A stretch of DNA of 64,000 bases from Mobiluncus sp963511525 (GCF_963511525.1 NZ_CAUPIY010000001.1:248001-312000), one strand, 5' to 3'. Shown: positions 33,917 through 43,911, counted from the stretch's first letter. The notes: generated from the sequence alone by a model not told the origin. Numbers and translations: made by a program.

Positions 33917-35254
33917 CTACCGCATTTTTTGAATCTTGCGTATTTTTGCCAGCCTCTCGCTCAGCGTCACTTCCCACCCGTGTGCGGAAGGATCGTAATA
34001 AATCTTGTCTTTCAGCTGGTCAGGCAGGTATTGTTGCGCGACTATGCCGCGAGTATCATCGTGGGGATATTGATAGGTGCCCAGAGCTTTCCTATCGGCA
34101 CTAGCCCCCGGATAATGCTGGTCGCGCAGATAGGTCGGAACTGTGCCGATGTTGCCGGCCTCCACGTCAGCCATCGCGGTATTGATACCGACATAAGCCC
34201 GATTCGACTTCGGGGCCGTCGCCACCGCCACGACAGCCTCGGCCAGGGGAATCCGTCCCTCCGGCATCCCAAGCAACTGCACCGCTTGTGCCGCCGCGAC
34301 CGCGAGTGGCAGCACGGTAGGGTCAGCCAACCCGACGTCTTCTGCCGCGGCAATGACAACTCGGCGGGCAATGAAGCGCGGATCTTCCCCTGCCTTAATC
34401 ATCCGTGCCAAATAGTGCAGGGCGGCATCGGGATCGGAGCCGCGCATCGACTTGATAAATGCCGAAGCCACATCATAGTGTTCGTCAATCCCGTAGCGCA
34501 CCACGGCTGTGTCTGCTGCCGCCGCGACGTCGTCTTCGGTAATCTCTGTGGCCTTGCGGGAATCGGCTCCCCCGGCGGCAGCTTCCAACAGGGTCAGGGC
34601 TTTGCGCCCGTCCGCGCCGGCTAATCTGATGAGGCTGTCCCTAGCGTCCGTGGTTAGGGTGTATTTTCCAGCCAGTCCGCGTTCGTCCGCCAAAGCCCGG
34701 TCCGTGATGGTTTCGATGTCCTGGTTCGTCAGTGGTTTCAGCGTCAGCAGCAGGGATCGGGACAACAGCGGAGAAATGACGGAAAAAGCCGGATTTTCCG
34801 TGGTGGCTGCCACCAGGATAACCCACCGGTTTTCCACCGCTGGAAGCAGCGAGTCCTGCTGGGATTTAGAAAACCGATGGACTTCGTCAAGAAACAAAAT
34901 GGTTTCTTGACCGCTCAGGCTCAGACGTTGCTTCGCCGCGTTAATGACTTCTCGGACTTCCTTCACTCCCGCATTGATGGCGGAGAGCTGAGCATACTCT
35001 CGGCCGCCTGCCTGCGCCACCAGATATGCCAAGGTCGTTTTGCCGGTTCCAGGTGGACCGTAAAGGATCACGGAGGACGTCATCTCGGTGTCTGCCCGCA
35101 ACAGCCGCTGTAATGGCGAATTGGGCACCAACAGGTGTGACTGCCCCACCAGTTCTTCTGCGCAGCGCGGACGCATCCGCACCGCCAAAGGGGCGTCCGG
35201 GCGAAACTCCGGAACCCCCCTGCCGGTATCACTCAAGGAATCAAACAAGTCCAT
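33917..35254 (-). CDS. rarA: Replication-associated recombination protein A (MgsA)
   Basis: AAA+ ATPase of the RarA/Mgs1/WRNIP1 family acting at stalled forks. 445 residues: Walker A YGPPGTGKTTLAYLVA at about residue 50, Walker B ILFLDEVHRFSKSQQDSLLP, sensor-1 and arginine finger regions, and the C-terminal tetramerisation domain (RGSDPDAALHYLARMIKAGE). AGGGTGG precedes the ATG. Divergent from the MMPL gene with about 40 nt between starts. Confidence 0.96.
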   Translation of the reverse strand: MDLFDSLSDTGRGVPEFRPDAPLAVRMRPRCAEELVGQSHLLVPNSPLQRLLRADTEMTSSVILYGPPGTGKTTLAYLVAQAGGREYAQLSAINAGVKEVREVINAAKQRLSLSGQETILFLDEVHRFSKSQQDSLLPAVENRWVILVAATTENPAFSVISPLLSRSLLLTLKPLTNQDIETITDRALADERGLAGKYTLTTDARDSLIRLAGADGRKALTLLEAAAGGADSRKATEITEDDVAAAADTAVVRYGIDEHYDVASAFIKSMRGSDPDAALHYLARMIKAGEDPRFIARRVVIAAAEDVGLADPTVLPLAVAAAQAVQLLGMPEGRIPLAEAVVAVATAPKSNRAYVGINTAMADVEAGNIGTVPTYLRDQHYPGASADRKALGTYQYPHDDTRGIVAQQYLPDQLKDKIYYDPSAHGWEVTLSERLAKIRKIQKMR

Positions 35255-35295
35255 GAGACCACCCTAGTGAAAAATGCCCTAAAGTGTATGAGACA

Positions 35296-37647
35296 ATGCA
35301 TAACATGTTCCTGAAACTATATCGCCGTCTGAATCGACGCCCGCTGCCCACGGTGCTGATTTGGGCTTTGGTGATAGTCATCTGTGCAGCCTTTGCCTTG
35401 ACCGGTTTTGGTTTTGGAAGTATGTGGAACCGTGTGGAAAACCGTCTGGTGTCCATTCCCGGCTCCGAATCCTATGTCGCGTCACAAATCCTCAATGATA
35501 GCCGCAGTTCCAACTATCAGGCTTACCTCATCGTTACCGGGGTGGACATGGACAAACAGCACGCGGAAGTTAAGAACGTGCTGGACTCCGCAGCAGCGAG
35601 CTTCAGCGAGGTTCCCGGTGTTATTCCGGCGGGGGTACTGTATCCATTCGCGAAAGGCGACGATGTTAATAACCCCGACGCGAAAACTTTGATGGACCAG
35701 TTTATCGCCACGGATAAACACGGTTTCATGATGGTGGTGCTGCTGGACCTGACCCAGTTTCCCCAACGCGCCGATGATATTCGCGCCATGACCGAGGAAG
35801 CATTGAGCGAGATTGCCGGAGATATGCGTTCTTTTGCGCCTCACGCCGCGGGCATCGTCACGGATGAGGACCTGAATAACCAAGAAGTTGCCGCGAGCGC
35901 TCGTCAAGATTCCCTCAAAGCGAATCTCATTGCTTTGCTGGTGGTTTTCGCAGTGCTGTTTGGGGCGACGGGACGCCTACGCCTGGCTTTGCTCGCATTC
36001 ATACCGAGCTTTTGCGGGTGGATTGTGACGCGGACTATCGCCACTCTGGCTTCCCTCATCGTCAAGCCCGCTCCGGGTGACTCTGCCCTGGTCACTATGC
36101 TTTCACTAGGGGTGGTGACGGGTTACGCGGTGTTCCTCATCAGCCGCAGCCGCTCCCGTTTAGCAGTGGTGAAATACACCACCGAGATTCCGCGTGTATC
36201 CAAACCTCGCGAACGCCGATTGCGCAAGCGCCGCGACTCTCTCACGCCACTAGATGAAGTTTTTACCCACTCAGCTCCGGCCATGCTCATTTCCACGGCA
36301 CTAATTGTGCTGGGTCTGATTATGGTGGCCATATTCCCGGCCAGCAGCCTGCGCTGGGTGGCTTTAGTCAGCATGTTCTCCATTCTGGGATGCTTCGCTA
36401 TCGGGACTACGATGATTCCCCCGTTGCTGTACCTCGGTATCAGATGGCTGGAGTACCCTCGTCCCCAATGGCATCGGCAGACTTTCGCCGTGGTTTCCTC
36501 CTGGATACATTCTCTGGGCACTCGTTTGCGAGAGCCTTTTGCCACGCGGAAACTTTCCAAACCGATTCTTACCGGAGTCCTGGTGGTCGTTCTGGTGGTG
36601 CTGGCCATTCCTACCTTCGGAATTACCTGGCACACCTCGGGGCAAACGACTTTTCCTCCGGGTACGAATGCGGCGAAATTTGAAGCCCTGCGCGCCGCCC
36701 ACTACGGTACCACCGCGGCGGCCCCGGATATCCAGATTCTCGGGAAAACTACCGCCGCGAATATGCAAAGCTGGTCGGTGGCGGTGGGTAAAATCCCCGG
36801 TGTGGCGGCGATGACTGCTGGAAACACCGAAATAGCCGGGGACTACAGCGTTTTGGACGTGGATTTGAAACCGATTGTCACCAACCGTCAAGCCGGCGAA
36901 ATCGTAAAAACTATCCGCGAATTGTCCTCGGATTTTCCGAAATGGATTACTGGCCAGGCCGCCAACCAAGTTGACTTTGCCGCCCAGCTAATCAGGTTCG
37001 TCCCCCTGCTGGCTGGAGTTATGGTGTTGGCGACTTTCTTGGTCATTTTGCGAGCTACCAGGCGTGCCTGGGCAGCGCTGTGGGCGACTTTACTGAACTC
37101 CTTGAACCTGTTGGTGGCTTTGGGACTGACCGCGTTGGTGTTCCAAGACGGTTGGGGCGCTTTCCTGCCCAAACTGGCGCATTCCGGCGGGGTCGACCCT
37201 AACGTGGCAGTTTTGCTGGCGGGCTTCGGTTTCGCCCTATCCCTGGATTACCAGTTCTATGCCATGAACAAATCGAAACACCATCTGCCGGAGGAACTCG
37301 CGAACCTAGACGACGACCCACTGCTGAACGAGTTGACCCAAACCCGCGGTGCGCTGTGGACCCGCTCTGTGGTCTACCTGGCGATTTTCCTGGCTTTCCT
37401 GCCCATGAACGCTATGCCCGTGAAACAGTCGGCTTTTGCTCTGGTGATTGTGGTGCTGCTCAACGTGCTGTTCAGCCGGCTGTTTCTCTCTCCCCTGCTG
37501 GAGCCTTACCCGGACCAAAAATCGCAAGACCCTGATTTGGTGTGGACCGACGAGATTCCGGAATCGCCCGATCCCAGCGCAACAGACGGCTCACCCGCGC
37601 TTGTGCAACCTCAGCACAGCGACGCCGTCGGGAGCGCTGGCGAATAA
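35296..37647 (+). CDS. MMPL/RND family membrane transporter
   Basis: Large inner-membrane transporter, 783 residues from ATG 35296 (a GTG at 35284 and an ATG at 35305 are also possible). Two RND-like halves: TM1 near residue 20-42, a first extracytoplasmic domain, a helix bundle from about 205, a central cytoplasmic Arg-rich loop, TM7 and a second external domain, and a second bundle from about 570. In the second half the proton-relay Asp-Tyr pair is present (SLDYQFYAM, Asp about 651). In the first half the matching place reads TGYAVFLISRSR, with Gly where Asp is usual. Substrate unknown; relatives export lipids or other hydrophobic compounds. No partner genes adjoin. Confidence 0.88.
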   Translation: MHNMFLKLYRRLNRRPLPTVLIWALVIVICAAFALTGFGFGSMWNRVENRLVSIPGSESYVASQILNDSRSSNYQAYLIVTGVDMDKQHAEVKNVLDSAAASFSEVPGVIPAGVLYPFAKGDDVNNPDAKTLMDQFIATDKHGFMMVVLLDLTQFPQRADDIRAMTEEALSEIAGDMRSFAPHAAGIVTDEDLNNQEVAASARQDSLKANLIALLVVFAVLFGATGRLRLALLAFIPSFCGWIVTRTIATLASLIVKPAPGDSALVTMLSLGVVTGYAVFLISRSRSRLAVVKYTTEIPRVSKPRERRLRKRRDSLTPLDEVFTHSAPAMLISTALIVLGLIMVAIFPASSLRWVALVSMFSILGCFAIGTTMIPPLLYLGIRWLEYPRPQWHRQTFAVVSSWIHSLGTRLREPFATRKLSKPILTGVLVVVLVVLAIPTFGITWHTSGQTTFPPGTNAAKFEALRAAHYGTTAAAPDIQILGKTTAANMQSWSVAVGKIPGVAAMTAGNTEIAGDYSVLDVDLKPIVTNRQAGEIVKTIRELSSDFPKWITGQAANQVDFAAQLIRFVPLLAGVMVLATFLVILRATRRAWAALWATLLNSLNLLVALGLTALVFQDGWGAFLPKLAHSGGVDPNVAVLLAGFGFALSLDYQFYAMNKSKHHLPEELANLDDDPLLNELTQTRGALWTRSVVYLAIFLAFLPMNAMPVKQSAFALVIVVLLNVLFSRLFLSPLLEPYPDQKSQDPDLVWTDEIPESPDPSATDGSPALVQPQHSDAVGSAGE

Positions 37648-37648
37648 C

Positions 37649-38272
37649 CTAGTGCAAGAAATCAACCGGACCGGCGCCCTCCCGGGTCACCACCGGAACA
37701 TCGTCCTCCATGTTAATAACGGTAGTTGCCTGGTCGGAACCAATCGGGGCATCGACGATAACATCCAACAGGTGCCCCAGCTTAGCGATAACTTCAACCG
37801 GATCGCTCAGCGGTTCCGTGTCACCAGGCAGCAGCAGAGTGCAGGACAAGATAGCCTCTCCCAAGGCTTCTACCAGTGACAACGCGACCTTATGCGCGGG
37901 AATCCGCACGCCCACGGTGTGCTTCTTTTTGTTCAGCGTGGCGCGCGGAACTTCCTTGGTGCCTTTCAAAATAAACGTGTACGGCCCCGGAGTCAGCGAT
38001 TTAATCAGCCGGTATTGGGAATTTGACACCATCACCAGCTGACCCAACTGGGCGAAATCGTGGCACACCAGGGTGAAATGGTGTTTATCATCGAGCTGGC
38101 GGATTTTCCGGATCCGTTCCAGACCAGCCCCGTTTGCCAACGCACAGCCCAAGGCGTACCCCGAATCTGTGGGATACGCCATAATGCCACCGTCCTGGAT
38201 AATCTCTACAATCTGGTTCAACGAACGAGCCTGCGGATTATCCGGGTGCAGTTCAAAAATTTTTGCGCTCAT
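37649..38272 (-). CDS. Sua5/YciO/YrdC family protein
   Basis: 207 residues from ATG 38272 (AGGGGG 5 nt upstream). The YrdC-type fold is recognisable: IMAYPTDSGYALGCAL at the N-terminus, then KIRQLDDKHHFTLVCHDFAQ and TPGPYTFILKGTKEVP. It looks more like the YciO branch than the threonylcarbamoyl-AMP synthase TsaC proper; the C-terminal Sua5 domain is absent. It may bind ATP and RNA or make TC-AMP for tRNA t6A. Its stop faces the MMPL stop one base away. Confidence 0.85.
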   Translation of the reverse strand: MSAKIFELHPDNPQARSLNQIVEIIQDGGIMAYPTDSGYALGCALANGAGLERIRKIRQLDDKHHFTLVCHDFAQLGQLVMVSNSQYRLIKSLTPGPYTFILKGTKEVPRATLNKKKHTVGVRIPAHKVALSLVEALGEAILSCTLLLPGDTEPLSDPVEVIAKLGHLLDVIVDAPIGSDQATTVINMEDDVPVVTREGAGPVDFLH

Positions 38273-38372
38273 AGTTCCCCCTTGGTGAAACGCTACCGAC
38301 TGTCCCATCTATTTTAGAGGGGTCAGTTGGCTATGGCGATAAAACTAGCGGTAATTTTTCCTCACAAGGGTT

Positions 38373-40199
38373 TTACAGCGTTTTTTCGCTGTCTTCGGCT
38401 TCCTCAGTGTCCTCACTATCTTCGTCGTCTTCGTCGTCCTCCGGCACGTAGTCCACACCGGTTTCTTTGCGCTGTTCGTCCGTAATCGGGGCGGGCGCGC
38501 CGGTGAGCGGATCTAAACCGTCGCCAGCCTTCGGAAAAGCGATAACGTCGCGAATAGACGGGGAACCCGTCAGCATTCCGGCGATGCGGTCCCATCCCAG
38601 AGCCAGACCACCATGCGGCGGAGCGCCGTACTTAAAAGCGTCGAGCAGGAACCCAAAGCGTGCCTGCGCCTCCTCCTGTGAGAAGCCCATGACTTTAAAC
38701 ACCCGTTCCTGGATGTCACGACGATGGATACGGATGGAACCGCCGCCGAGTTCCACCCCGTTGCACACGATGTCATACGCATAAGCCAAAGCACTGCCCG
38801 GGTCAGTATCGAAAGTATCGAGGCATTCTGGCTTCGGCGAAGTAAACGCATGGTGGACAGCTGTCCAAGCGGAGTGACCCAGCGCCACATCGCCTTCCGC
38901 TTCTGCCTCACCTGAGGGCTTAAACAGCGGCGCGTCGACCACCCAGGTGAAAGCCCACGCCTTCTCATCGATGAGGTCGCAGCGCTTACCAATCTCCAGG
39001 CGAGCTGCCCCCAACAACGTTTGCGAAGCGGTCTTGTCTCCGGCGGCAAAGAAAATGCAATCCCCCGGCTGGGCTCCAGTGGCAGCGGCCAAACCTGCCT
39101 TTTCCGCGTCAGAAATATTTTTGGCCACCGGGCCGGCAGTTTCGCCATTTTCATTCAATGTCACGTAGGCCAGACCCTTCGCGCCGCGGGCTTTGGCCCA
39201 TTCCTGCCACTTGTCAAAAGTGCGGCGCGGCTGGGAACCGCCACCGGGCATGACTACTGCCCCCACGTAAGGAGCCTGGAAAATCTTAAACGGAGTGTCT
39301 TTGAAAAATTCGGTCAAATCAACAAGTTCATAGCCGAAGCGCAGATCCGGTTTGTCCGAACCGAAACGATCCATAGCTTCCTGGAAAGGCATCCGCGGAA
39401 TCGGAGTGGTCAGGTCATAGCCGATAACTTTCCAAATCTCTTTCAGCAGGTGTTCGGTCACCTCGATGACATCGTCTTGGTCGACGAAACTCATCTCCAG
39501 ATCGAGCTGCGTGAATTCGGGTTGGCGATCGGCGCGGGAGTCTTCGTCGCGGTAGCAACGAGCCAACTGGAAATAGCGCTCCATACCACCGACCATCAAC
39601 AGCTGCTTGAACAGCTGGGGCGACTGTGGCAGGGCGTACCACGAGCCGGGACGAATCCGCGCCGGAACCACGAAGTCGCGCGCCCCTTCCGGGGTGGAAC
39701 GCGTCAGAGTTGGGGTTTCAATCTCGATAAATTCGTGTTCTTCCATAACCCGCCGGGCAATCTGAGAAATCCGCGAACGCAGCACCAAGTTGTCGTGCAG
39801 CTGACGGCGGCGCAAATCGACGAAACGGTAACGCAGCCGGATATCCTCACCAACGTTGGAGTCCTCGGCGTGTTCAGAAACTTGGAAAGGCAGGGTCGCA
39901 CAGGCATTCAAAATCTCGACATCATCGGCCATGACCTCAATATCACCTGTGACGATTTCGGGGTTTTCGTTGCCTTCGGGACGTTTCCGTACTTTGCCTG
40001 TGACCTTGAGCACGTATTCGTTACGGACTTCCCGCACCACTTCTTCACTGACGACCAACTGGACAATCCCAGAAGCGTCACGCAGATCCATGAAAGCTAC
40101 CCCACCGTGGTCTCGGCGCCGATCCACCCAACCGCAGAGGGTGACGGTCTGACCATCGTGGTTCAGGTTCAATTCCGCACATTTGTGAGTTCGCAGCAA
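38373..40199 (-). CDS. aspS: Aspartyl-tRNA synthetase
   Basis: Class II synthetase for tRNA-Asp. I choose a TTG start at 40199 because AAGGAAGG lies 6 nt upstream and the protein then begins LRTHKCAEL, as bacterial AspRS usually does; an upstream TTG at 40229 would add ten atypical residues. 608 residues: OB anticodon domain (GWVDRRRDHGGVAFMDLRD), catalytic core (QSPQLFKQLLMVGGMERYFQ), GAD insertion, motif 3 (LALGWDRIAGML). A very acidic Glu/Asp tail of about 25 residues ends the protein. Confidence 0.96.
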   Translation of the reverse strand: MLRTHKCAELNLNHDGQTVTLCGWVDRRRDHGGVAFMDLRDASGIVQLVVSEEVVREVRNEYVLKVTGKVRKRPEGNENPEIVTGDIEVMADDVEILNACATLPFQVSEHAEDSNVGEDIRLRYRFVDLRRRQLHDNLVLRSRISQIARRVMEEHEFIEIETPTLTRSTPEGARDFVVPARIRPGSWYALPQSPQLFKQLLMVGGMERYFQLARCYRDEDSRADRQPEFTQLDLEMSFVDQDDVIEVTEHLLKEIWKVIGYDLTTPIPRMPFQEAMDRFGSDKPDLRFGYELVDLTEFFKDTPFKIFQAPYVGAVVMPGGGSQPRRTFDKWQEWAKARGAKGLAYVTLNENGETAGPVAKNISDAEKAGLAAATGAQPGDCIFFAAGDKTASQTLLGAARLEIGKRCDLIDEKAWAFTWVVDAPLFKPSGEAEAEGDVALGHSAWTAVHHAFTSPKPECLDTFDTDPGSALAYAYDIVCNGVELGGGSIRIHRRDIQERVFKVMGFSQEEAQARFGFLLDAFKYGAPPHGGLALGWDRIAGMLTGSPSIRDVIAFPKAGDGLDPLTGAPAPITDEQRKETGVDYVPEDDEDDEDSEDTEEAEDSEKTL

Positions 40200-40275
40200 C
40201 TTATGCCTTCCTTTGAAAGTTCGTCTCAAGTCAATCGGGGCGCAATACCCCGCACCCAGAAAGTGGGCTCTCTAA

Positions 40276-40304
40276 AGTTTAACGCCTATCTGAGCTTTGG
40301 GAAA
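40276..40304 (-). promoter_or_regulatory. Promoter of aspS
   Basis: Minus strand: TTTCCC (40299-40304), 17-nt spacer, TAAACT (40276-40281). This gives a leader of about 70 nt that includes a small CGGGG/CCCCG hairpin before the ribosome site. Confidence 0.5.
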
Positions 40305-40342
40305 ACCCTGGAAGTACACCCCGACCGGGCGTCAGATGAAAG

Positions 40343-42217
40343 TTACCGGGATTCCGTGTCCCGCAAACGCATCTCAGAAACCAGTTCAGACAGTTGCGGA
40401 TACAAATCTAAATTCTGATTCATTTTGACCAGGAAAGCCTGACGAGTCACTTCCAGGATGAGCGAACGGAATTTGTCGGCGCACTCTTTCCCGTAGTTTT
40501 GCGCCCCGCGGTGCAATACTTTCGCTCCCACCAGGCTCCACACCAGTGTGCCCGCGATGGCCGCAGCGAACACCACGAGGGGGAACGGTACGGGCCCGAC
40601 CATCCACACGGCCGCACTGGTGCCGGCTCCGCCGAGGCACGCGACCCCCGCGACTAGGCTCCACAGCAGCCCCACCAGCAATGCCGCTAACCAAAACCAG
40701 TGTCCGTACCGCCATACCCGCCACCAGGCTCGGACGGGACGAGCCGGGAATTTCCACGATTCCAAAGCTAGGTTGAGGGCGCTGACCAGGTTGCCGGACA
40801 GTTCCACCGCCTTGAGCTGGGCAAAATCCACCCATTTAGGCGGGCACTGCGCACTGGCAGCCACCGCGTAAGCACGAGCCGCACTGGTGATTCCCGCCGC
40901 GTTGACGTGAGCTGAAAACCGGTTGAGCACGTCGATTTGCCGGGTCGTCTCTAACGCAGTGCGGTCCGGTTCTGTCGAGGAATCAGCCGCGAGCGAGTCA
41001 GTCGCGGCAGAGGCTGCGCCATCTTTTGCCGCCGGCTCCGGGAAAGGCGCACCGGCAGGGGCAGCAGGTTCGTCCTCGTGGGGTTCGCCCGGCGCGGTTG
41101 CAGGATCCTGATTGACGGGAGCCGACGGTTTGATTCCTGCCAGCCAGTTCAGCACCGGCCACAGCGTCCAAAAGCCGCCAGCCTGTAGGTATTGCTTGGA
41201 AAAGTTCGCTTGCACGGCTTCGATACCACTGACCTGAGCCACCTGATCCACCAGGGTATTTTCGGACGGTGGGGCGGAAACGGACTGGGCCTGACCGGGC
41301 TGCTTTGCACAGTCATCTCTCGCCAGTTCCAAGTCCTGGCTCAGCCGCGTGGCAGCATGATGAATCGCAGCCTGTTCACCCCTCCAGCGCGCTTCCGGCG
41401 CGCGGGTCAACCCAGCTACGGTTTCGCGGAATCTAGCCAAACTCGAATCATCGTAAACTGAAATCTGCAAGATTTCGGGACTGACCCCCAACCGTTCGGC
41501 AATGGCGGCGAGCTCTTGGTGTAGGGTCTGCACCTGGGTCTCTGTCAAACCCTCGGTGTGGGTCAGGACAAAGTAAGAATTCCGGTGACGGGGAAACGCT
41601 GAAATTTGGCTGTGGAAAGCGGCATCGGCATATTTTTGGGAATCTGTGGTCCACAAGATGACATCCGCTGTTTCCAAGACCTGCGCCGTGGCCGCAGCTA
41701 ATTCCGGAACCAACAATGTGTCGGGAACCTCCACCACAATCGGGTGGCCACACTGCGCCGAAAGAGCTGAACGGATCTGGTAACTCTCTCCTGCTGCCCC
41801 CAGGCTTTCCCCGAACGGGTTGGATCCGCTGGAACAAAACTCCACGCTGACACTACGCGGGATTCCGCTCAGCTCTAAAAACGGTGCGGCATCCACGTCC
41901 GCGTCCACCTGGGCGACCAGCTCCGTCGTGGTCGGCCGGTGCGTCCCAGTCGTCACTAGGCTGGTGCGGCGAGCCAAAGTGTTCACTACCGTGGATTTTC
42001 CGGTGCCGCTAGGTCCGGCTACCGCTATTACGGTGACTCGGGGGTCTAAGGCATCCCGGCGTTCCAGCTGATCCTCTAACCGTCGCAAATCTTCGAGGGC
42101 CTGAGCTAGGAATGCCTCAGAACCGGAAGTAACCTGAGCGGCATCGAGACACTCCACCGCGCGGTGCAGGGCGGTTTGCATCCGATTTTTGCGTTGTTCG
42201 GAATTGTTCCGAGGCAC
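40343..42217 (-). CDS. Membrane-anchored dynamin-like P-loop GTPase
   Basis: 624 residues from GTG 42217, which shares its first base with the upstream stop (TAGTG) and has GAGGAG 8 nt upstream. G1 is GPSGTGKS (about 68-75) and a G2-like THRPTTTE follows. G3 is altered: EVPDTLLVPE has no DxxG. G4 reads THTEG where NKxD is usual. A Pro/Glu/Ala-rich linker (about 380-425) leads to helices and two hydrophobic segments near residues 510-570 (HWFWLAALLVGLLWSLVAG and FPLVVFAAAIAGTLVWSL). Such soluble-plus-membrane GTPase pairs recall bacterial dynamin-like proteins; function here is not known. Confidence 0.8.
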   Translation of the reverse strand: MPRNNSEQRKNRMQTALHRAVECLDAAQVTSGSEAFLAQALEDLRRLEDQLERRDALDPRVTVIAVAGPSGTGKSTVVNTLARRTSLVTTGTHRPTTTELVAQVDADVDAAPFLELSGIPRSVSVEFCSSGSNPFGESLGAAGESYQIRSALSAQCGHPIVVEVPDTLLVPELAAATAQVLETADVILWTTDSQKYADAAFHSQISAFPRHRNSYFVLTHTEGLTETQVQTLHQELAAIAERLGVSPEILQISVYDDSSLARFRETVAGLTRAPEARWRGEQAAIHHAATRLSQDLELARDDCAKQPGQAQSVSAPPSENTLVDQVAQVSGIEAVQANFSKQYLQAGGFWTLWPVLNWLAGIKPSAPVNQDPATAPGEPHEDEPAAPAGAPFPEPAAKDGAASAATDSLAADSSTEPDRTALETTRQIDVLNRFSAHVNAAGITSAARAYAVAASAQCPPKWVDFAQLKAVELSGNLVSALNLALESWKFPARPVRAWWRVWRYGHWFWLAALLVGLLWSLVAGVACLGGAGTSAAVWMVGPVPFPLVVFAAAIAGTLVWSLVGAKVLHRGAQNYGKECADKFRSLILEVTRQAFLVKMNQNLDLYPQLSELVSEMRLRDTESR

Positions 42218-43911
42218 TAGGACCACTCCTCTCGCAAGATACGCAACGTTTTTCGTCCCGCAGAAATCAGTTCAGAGTTATCGGGATCAGGAATGCTTTG
42301 CCGTAGCGCGGCGATACGCTGGGAGACCCGAACTTGCAACCCACGGCGCAGCGTAGACCGGCTCCACGACCGCAGCCGCAAGCGCGTCGCGGCGTCACAG
42401 AAAGCCCCCAGCAGCTCGTCAACCCCGGTGAACTGACAAGTTTCGGGCGAGGCGACCCCGGCAAAAAGAACCGCCAGGAAAAGCGTCTGGGACTCGTCTG
42501 CTGAGAGTTCCTGGTTCCGATTCCATCCAGCCTGACGGCAGCATTCCGCGGGGGTCAAAGACCACTGTTCCATAAGTTCGCTACCGTCCCGGGATGACTC
42601 GGTTTCATCTATAAGCTGGCCGGAGTCGGGTAGCGCGGAGTCCTGAATACCCGCAGCAATGATTTGTTCCATCTGAAAGTCCAGGTTCGACACGCTGCTA
42701 GCCACCGCCCTCTTTACGGCATCCAGCGCCAAATCCGGGCGCACCCGCTGATTGAGCCAAGTATTTTTCCATTTCAACCGCTGACGTATCCAGCTGTTTT
42801 CAGCCCGACGCTCCTCGAGTTGGCGACGCACGCAAGGTTCCAAAAGGTCGGCGGGCTCACCTTGGAACCAGGTGGGAGCTGCAATCTGGGTCTCAACAAA
42901 ATCCAGCAGTTGCTGTTCTAGCCGGTCCACGGTTTGCTGCGCGTCATGGCGCAGTTGCGTCTCAGCGGCGGCGGCATCGAATACTGTTTCGCTCAAATCC
43001 AGGACTTCGTGCAAGGAACCAAACAGGGTCTGGCGCGCCATGGCGGAATGCATTAAGGCGTCGCCAGCCAGGTTATCGATCCAGTTGCGCAGGGGAACTA
43101 AATCTTCGGCGGGAAGCTCCCCGTCGGCGATTTGGGTTTCCATAATGGCAAAAATCGGGACGTCTTTGAGATTGCTGTGGGCGATTTCCGCGCCTAGATC
43201 CTGTTTTGCCGCCAAAAGGGAGCCTTGCGAGACCCTGTTTAGCACCGCGCCGATAGCGACATCGCGCCGAGCGGCCTTCCTCAGCAACTCCAGACCCGGC
43301 TCGTCCCGGTAGCGGTTGGCGGTGGTTACGAAAATCCACAGGTCAGCAACTTCCAACAGGTGTTGGGCTAAATCTCGGTTCGTGTCCAGATAGGAATCCA
43401 AATCGGGACAATCGATGAGGCACATTCCCGGAGTCATCTTTGCGGTCGAACGCAAAATGAGCTGCGGCTGCGGTGTCGTATCGGTATCTTCGCCCGCGGA
43501 GGCACGTTCCGGCACGGCAGACGTGGCCGCAGGGTCGTCCCAGGCGTCGTCGTCTAACAGGCGGATCTTTTCAAATCCTCCCAAAATACGGTCTGCCGAC
43601 AGCCATAACTCGTCGTCGGGGTGGTACACCAGTACCGGGGTGAGGGTCGTGGGACGCCTCACGGAAGTCGGTACTTGGGCTCCGACCAAAGAATTAAGAA
43701 TGGTGGATTTGCCCACTCCGGTGGAGCCCGCCAGCACCGCCACGAGAGGGCCGTCCAGGTCGGTACCCCGCGCGCTGAGATGTTCGCGCAGCCGGGAAAT
43801 CGCTGTTTTTCGCAGCTTGATGGCATCAGCCTGCGCTGCCGGAAAACCAAATTTCAGATCCTCCAGCTGCCCAGCCAACTCATCTAGAGCTATCGATGGC
43901 GATTCACTCAT
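42217..43911 (-). CDS. Soluble dynamin-like P-loop GTPase
   Basis: 564 residues; ATG 43911 overlaps the hisS stop by 8 nt with AGGTGA upstream. G1 is GSTGVGKS (62-69), G2-like RRPTTLTPV, G3 LIDCPDLDS (DCPD 167-170, Asp for the usual final Gly) and a degenerate G4 LNRVS (224-228). A long helical stalk-like region follows with charged heptad-like stretches (about 290-430). No transmembrane segment is evident. It is co-translated with the membrane-anchored partner and probably forms a complex with it, perhaps at the cell envelope; this is inference. Confidence 0.8.
   Translation of the reverse strand: MSESPSIALDELAGQLEDLKFGFPAAQADAIKLRKTAISRLREHLSARGTDLDGPLVAVLAGSTGVGKSTILNSLVGAQVPTSVRRPTTLTPVLVYHPDDELWLSADRILGGFEKIRLLDDDAWDDPAATSAVPERASAGEDTDTTPQPQLILRSTAKMTPGMCLIDCPDLDSYLDTNRDLAQHLLEVADLWIFVTTANRYRDEPGLELLRKAARRDVAIGAVLNRVSQGSLLAAKQDLGAEIAHSNLKDVPIFAIMETQIADGELPAEDLVPLRNWIDNLAGDALMHSAMARQTLFGSLHEVLDLSETVFDAAAAETQLRHDAQQTVDRLEQQLLDFVETQIAAPTWFQGEPADLLEPCVRRQLEERRAENSWIRQRLKWKNTWLNQRVRPDLALDAVKRAVASSVSNLDFQMEQIIAAGIQDSALPDSGQLIDETESSRDGSELMEQWSLTPAECCRQAGWNRNQELSADESQTLFLAVLFAGVASPETCQFTGVDELLGAFCDAATRLRLRSWSRSTLRRGLQVRVSQRIAALRQSIPDPDNSELISAGRKTLRILREEWS

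Noticed and set aside
39021..40418. 465-codon open frame on the plus strand
   Set aside because: It lies fully antisense to aspS, whose protein is highly conserved; composition is that of a complementary-strand shadow and no domain is recognisable.
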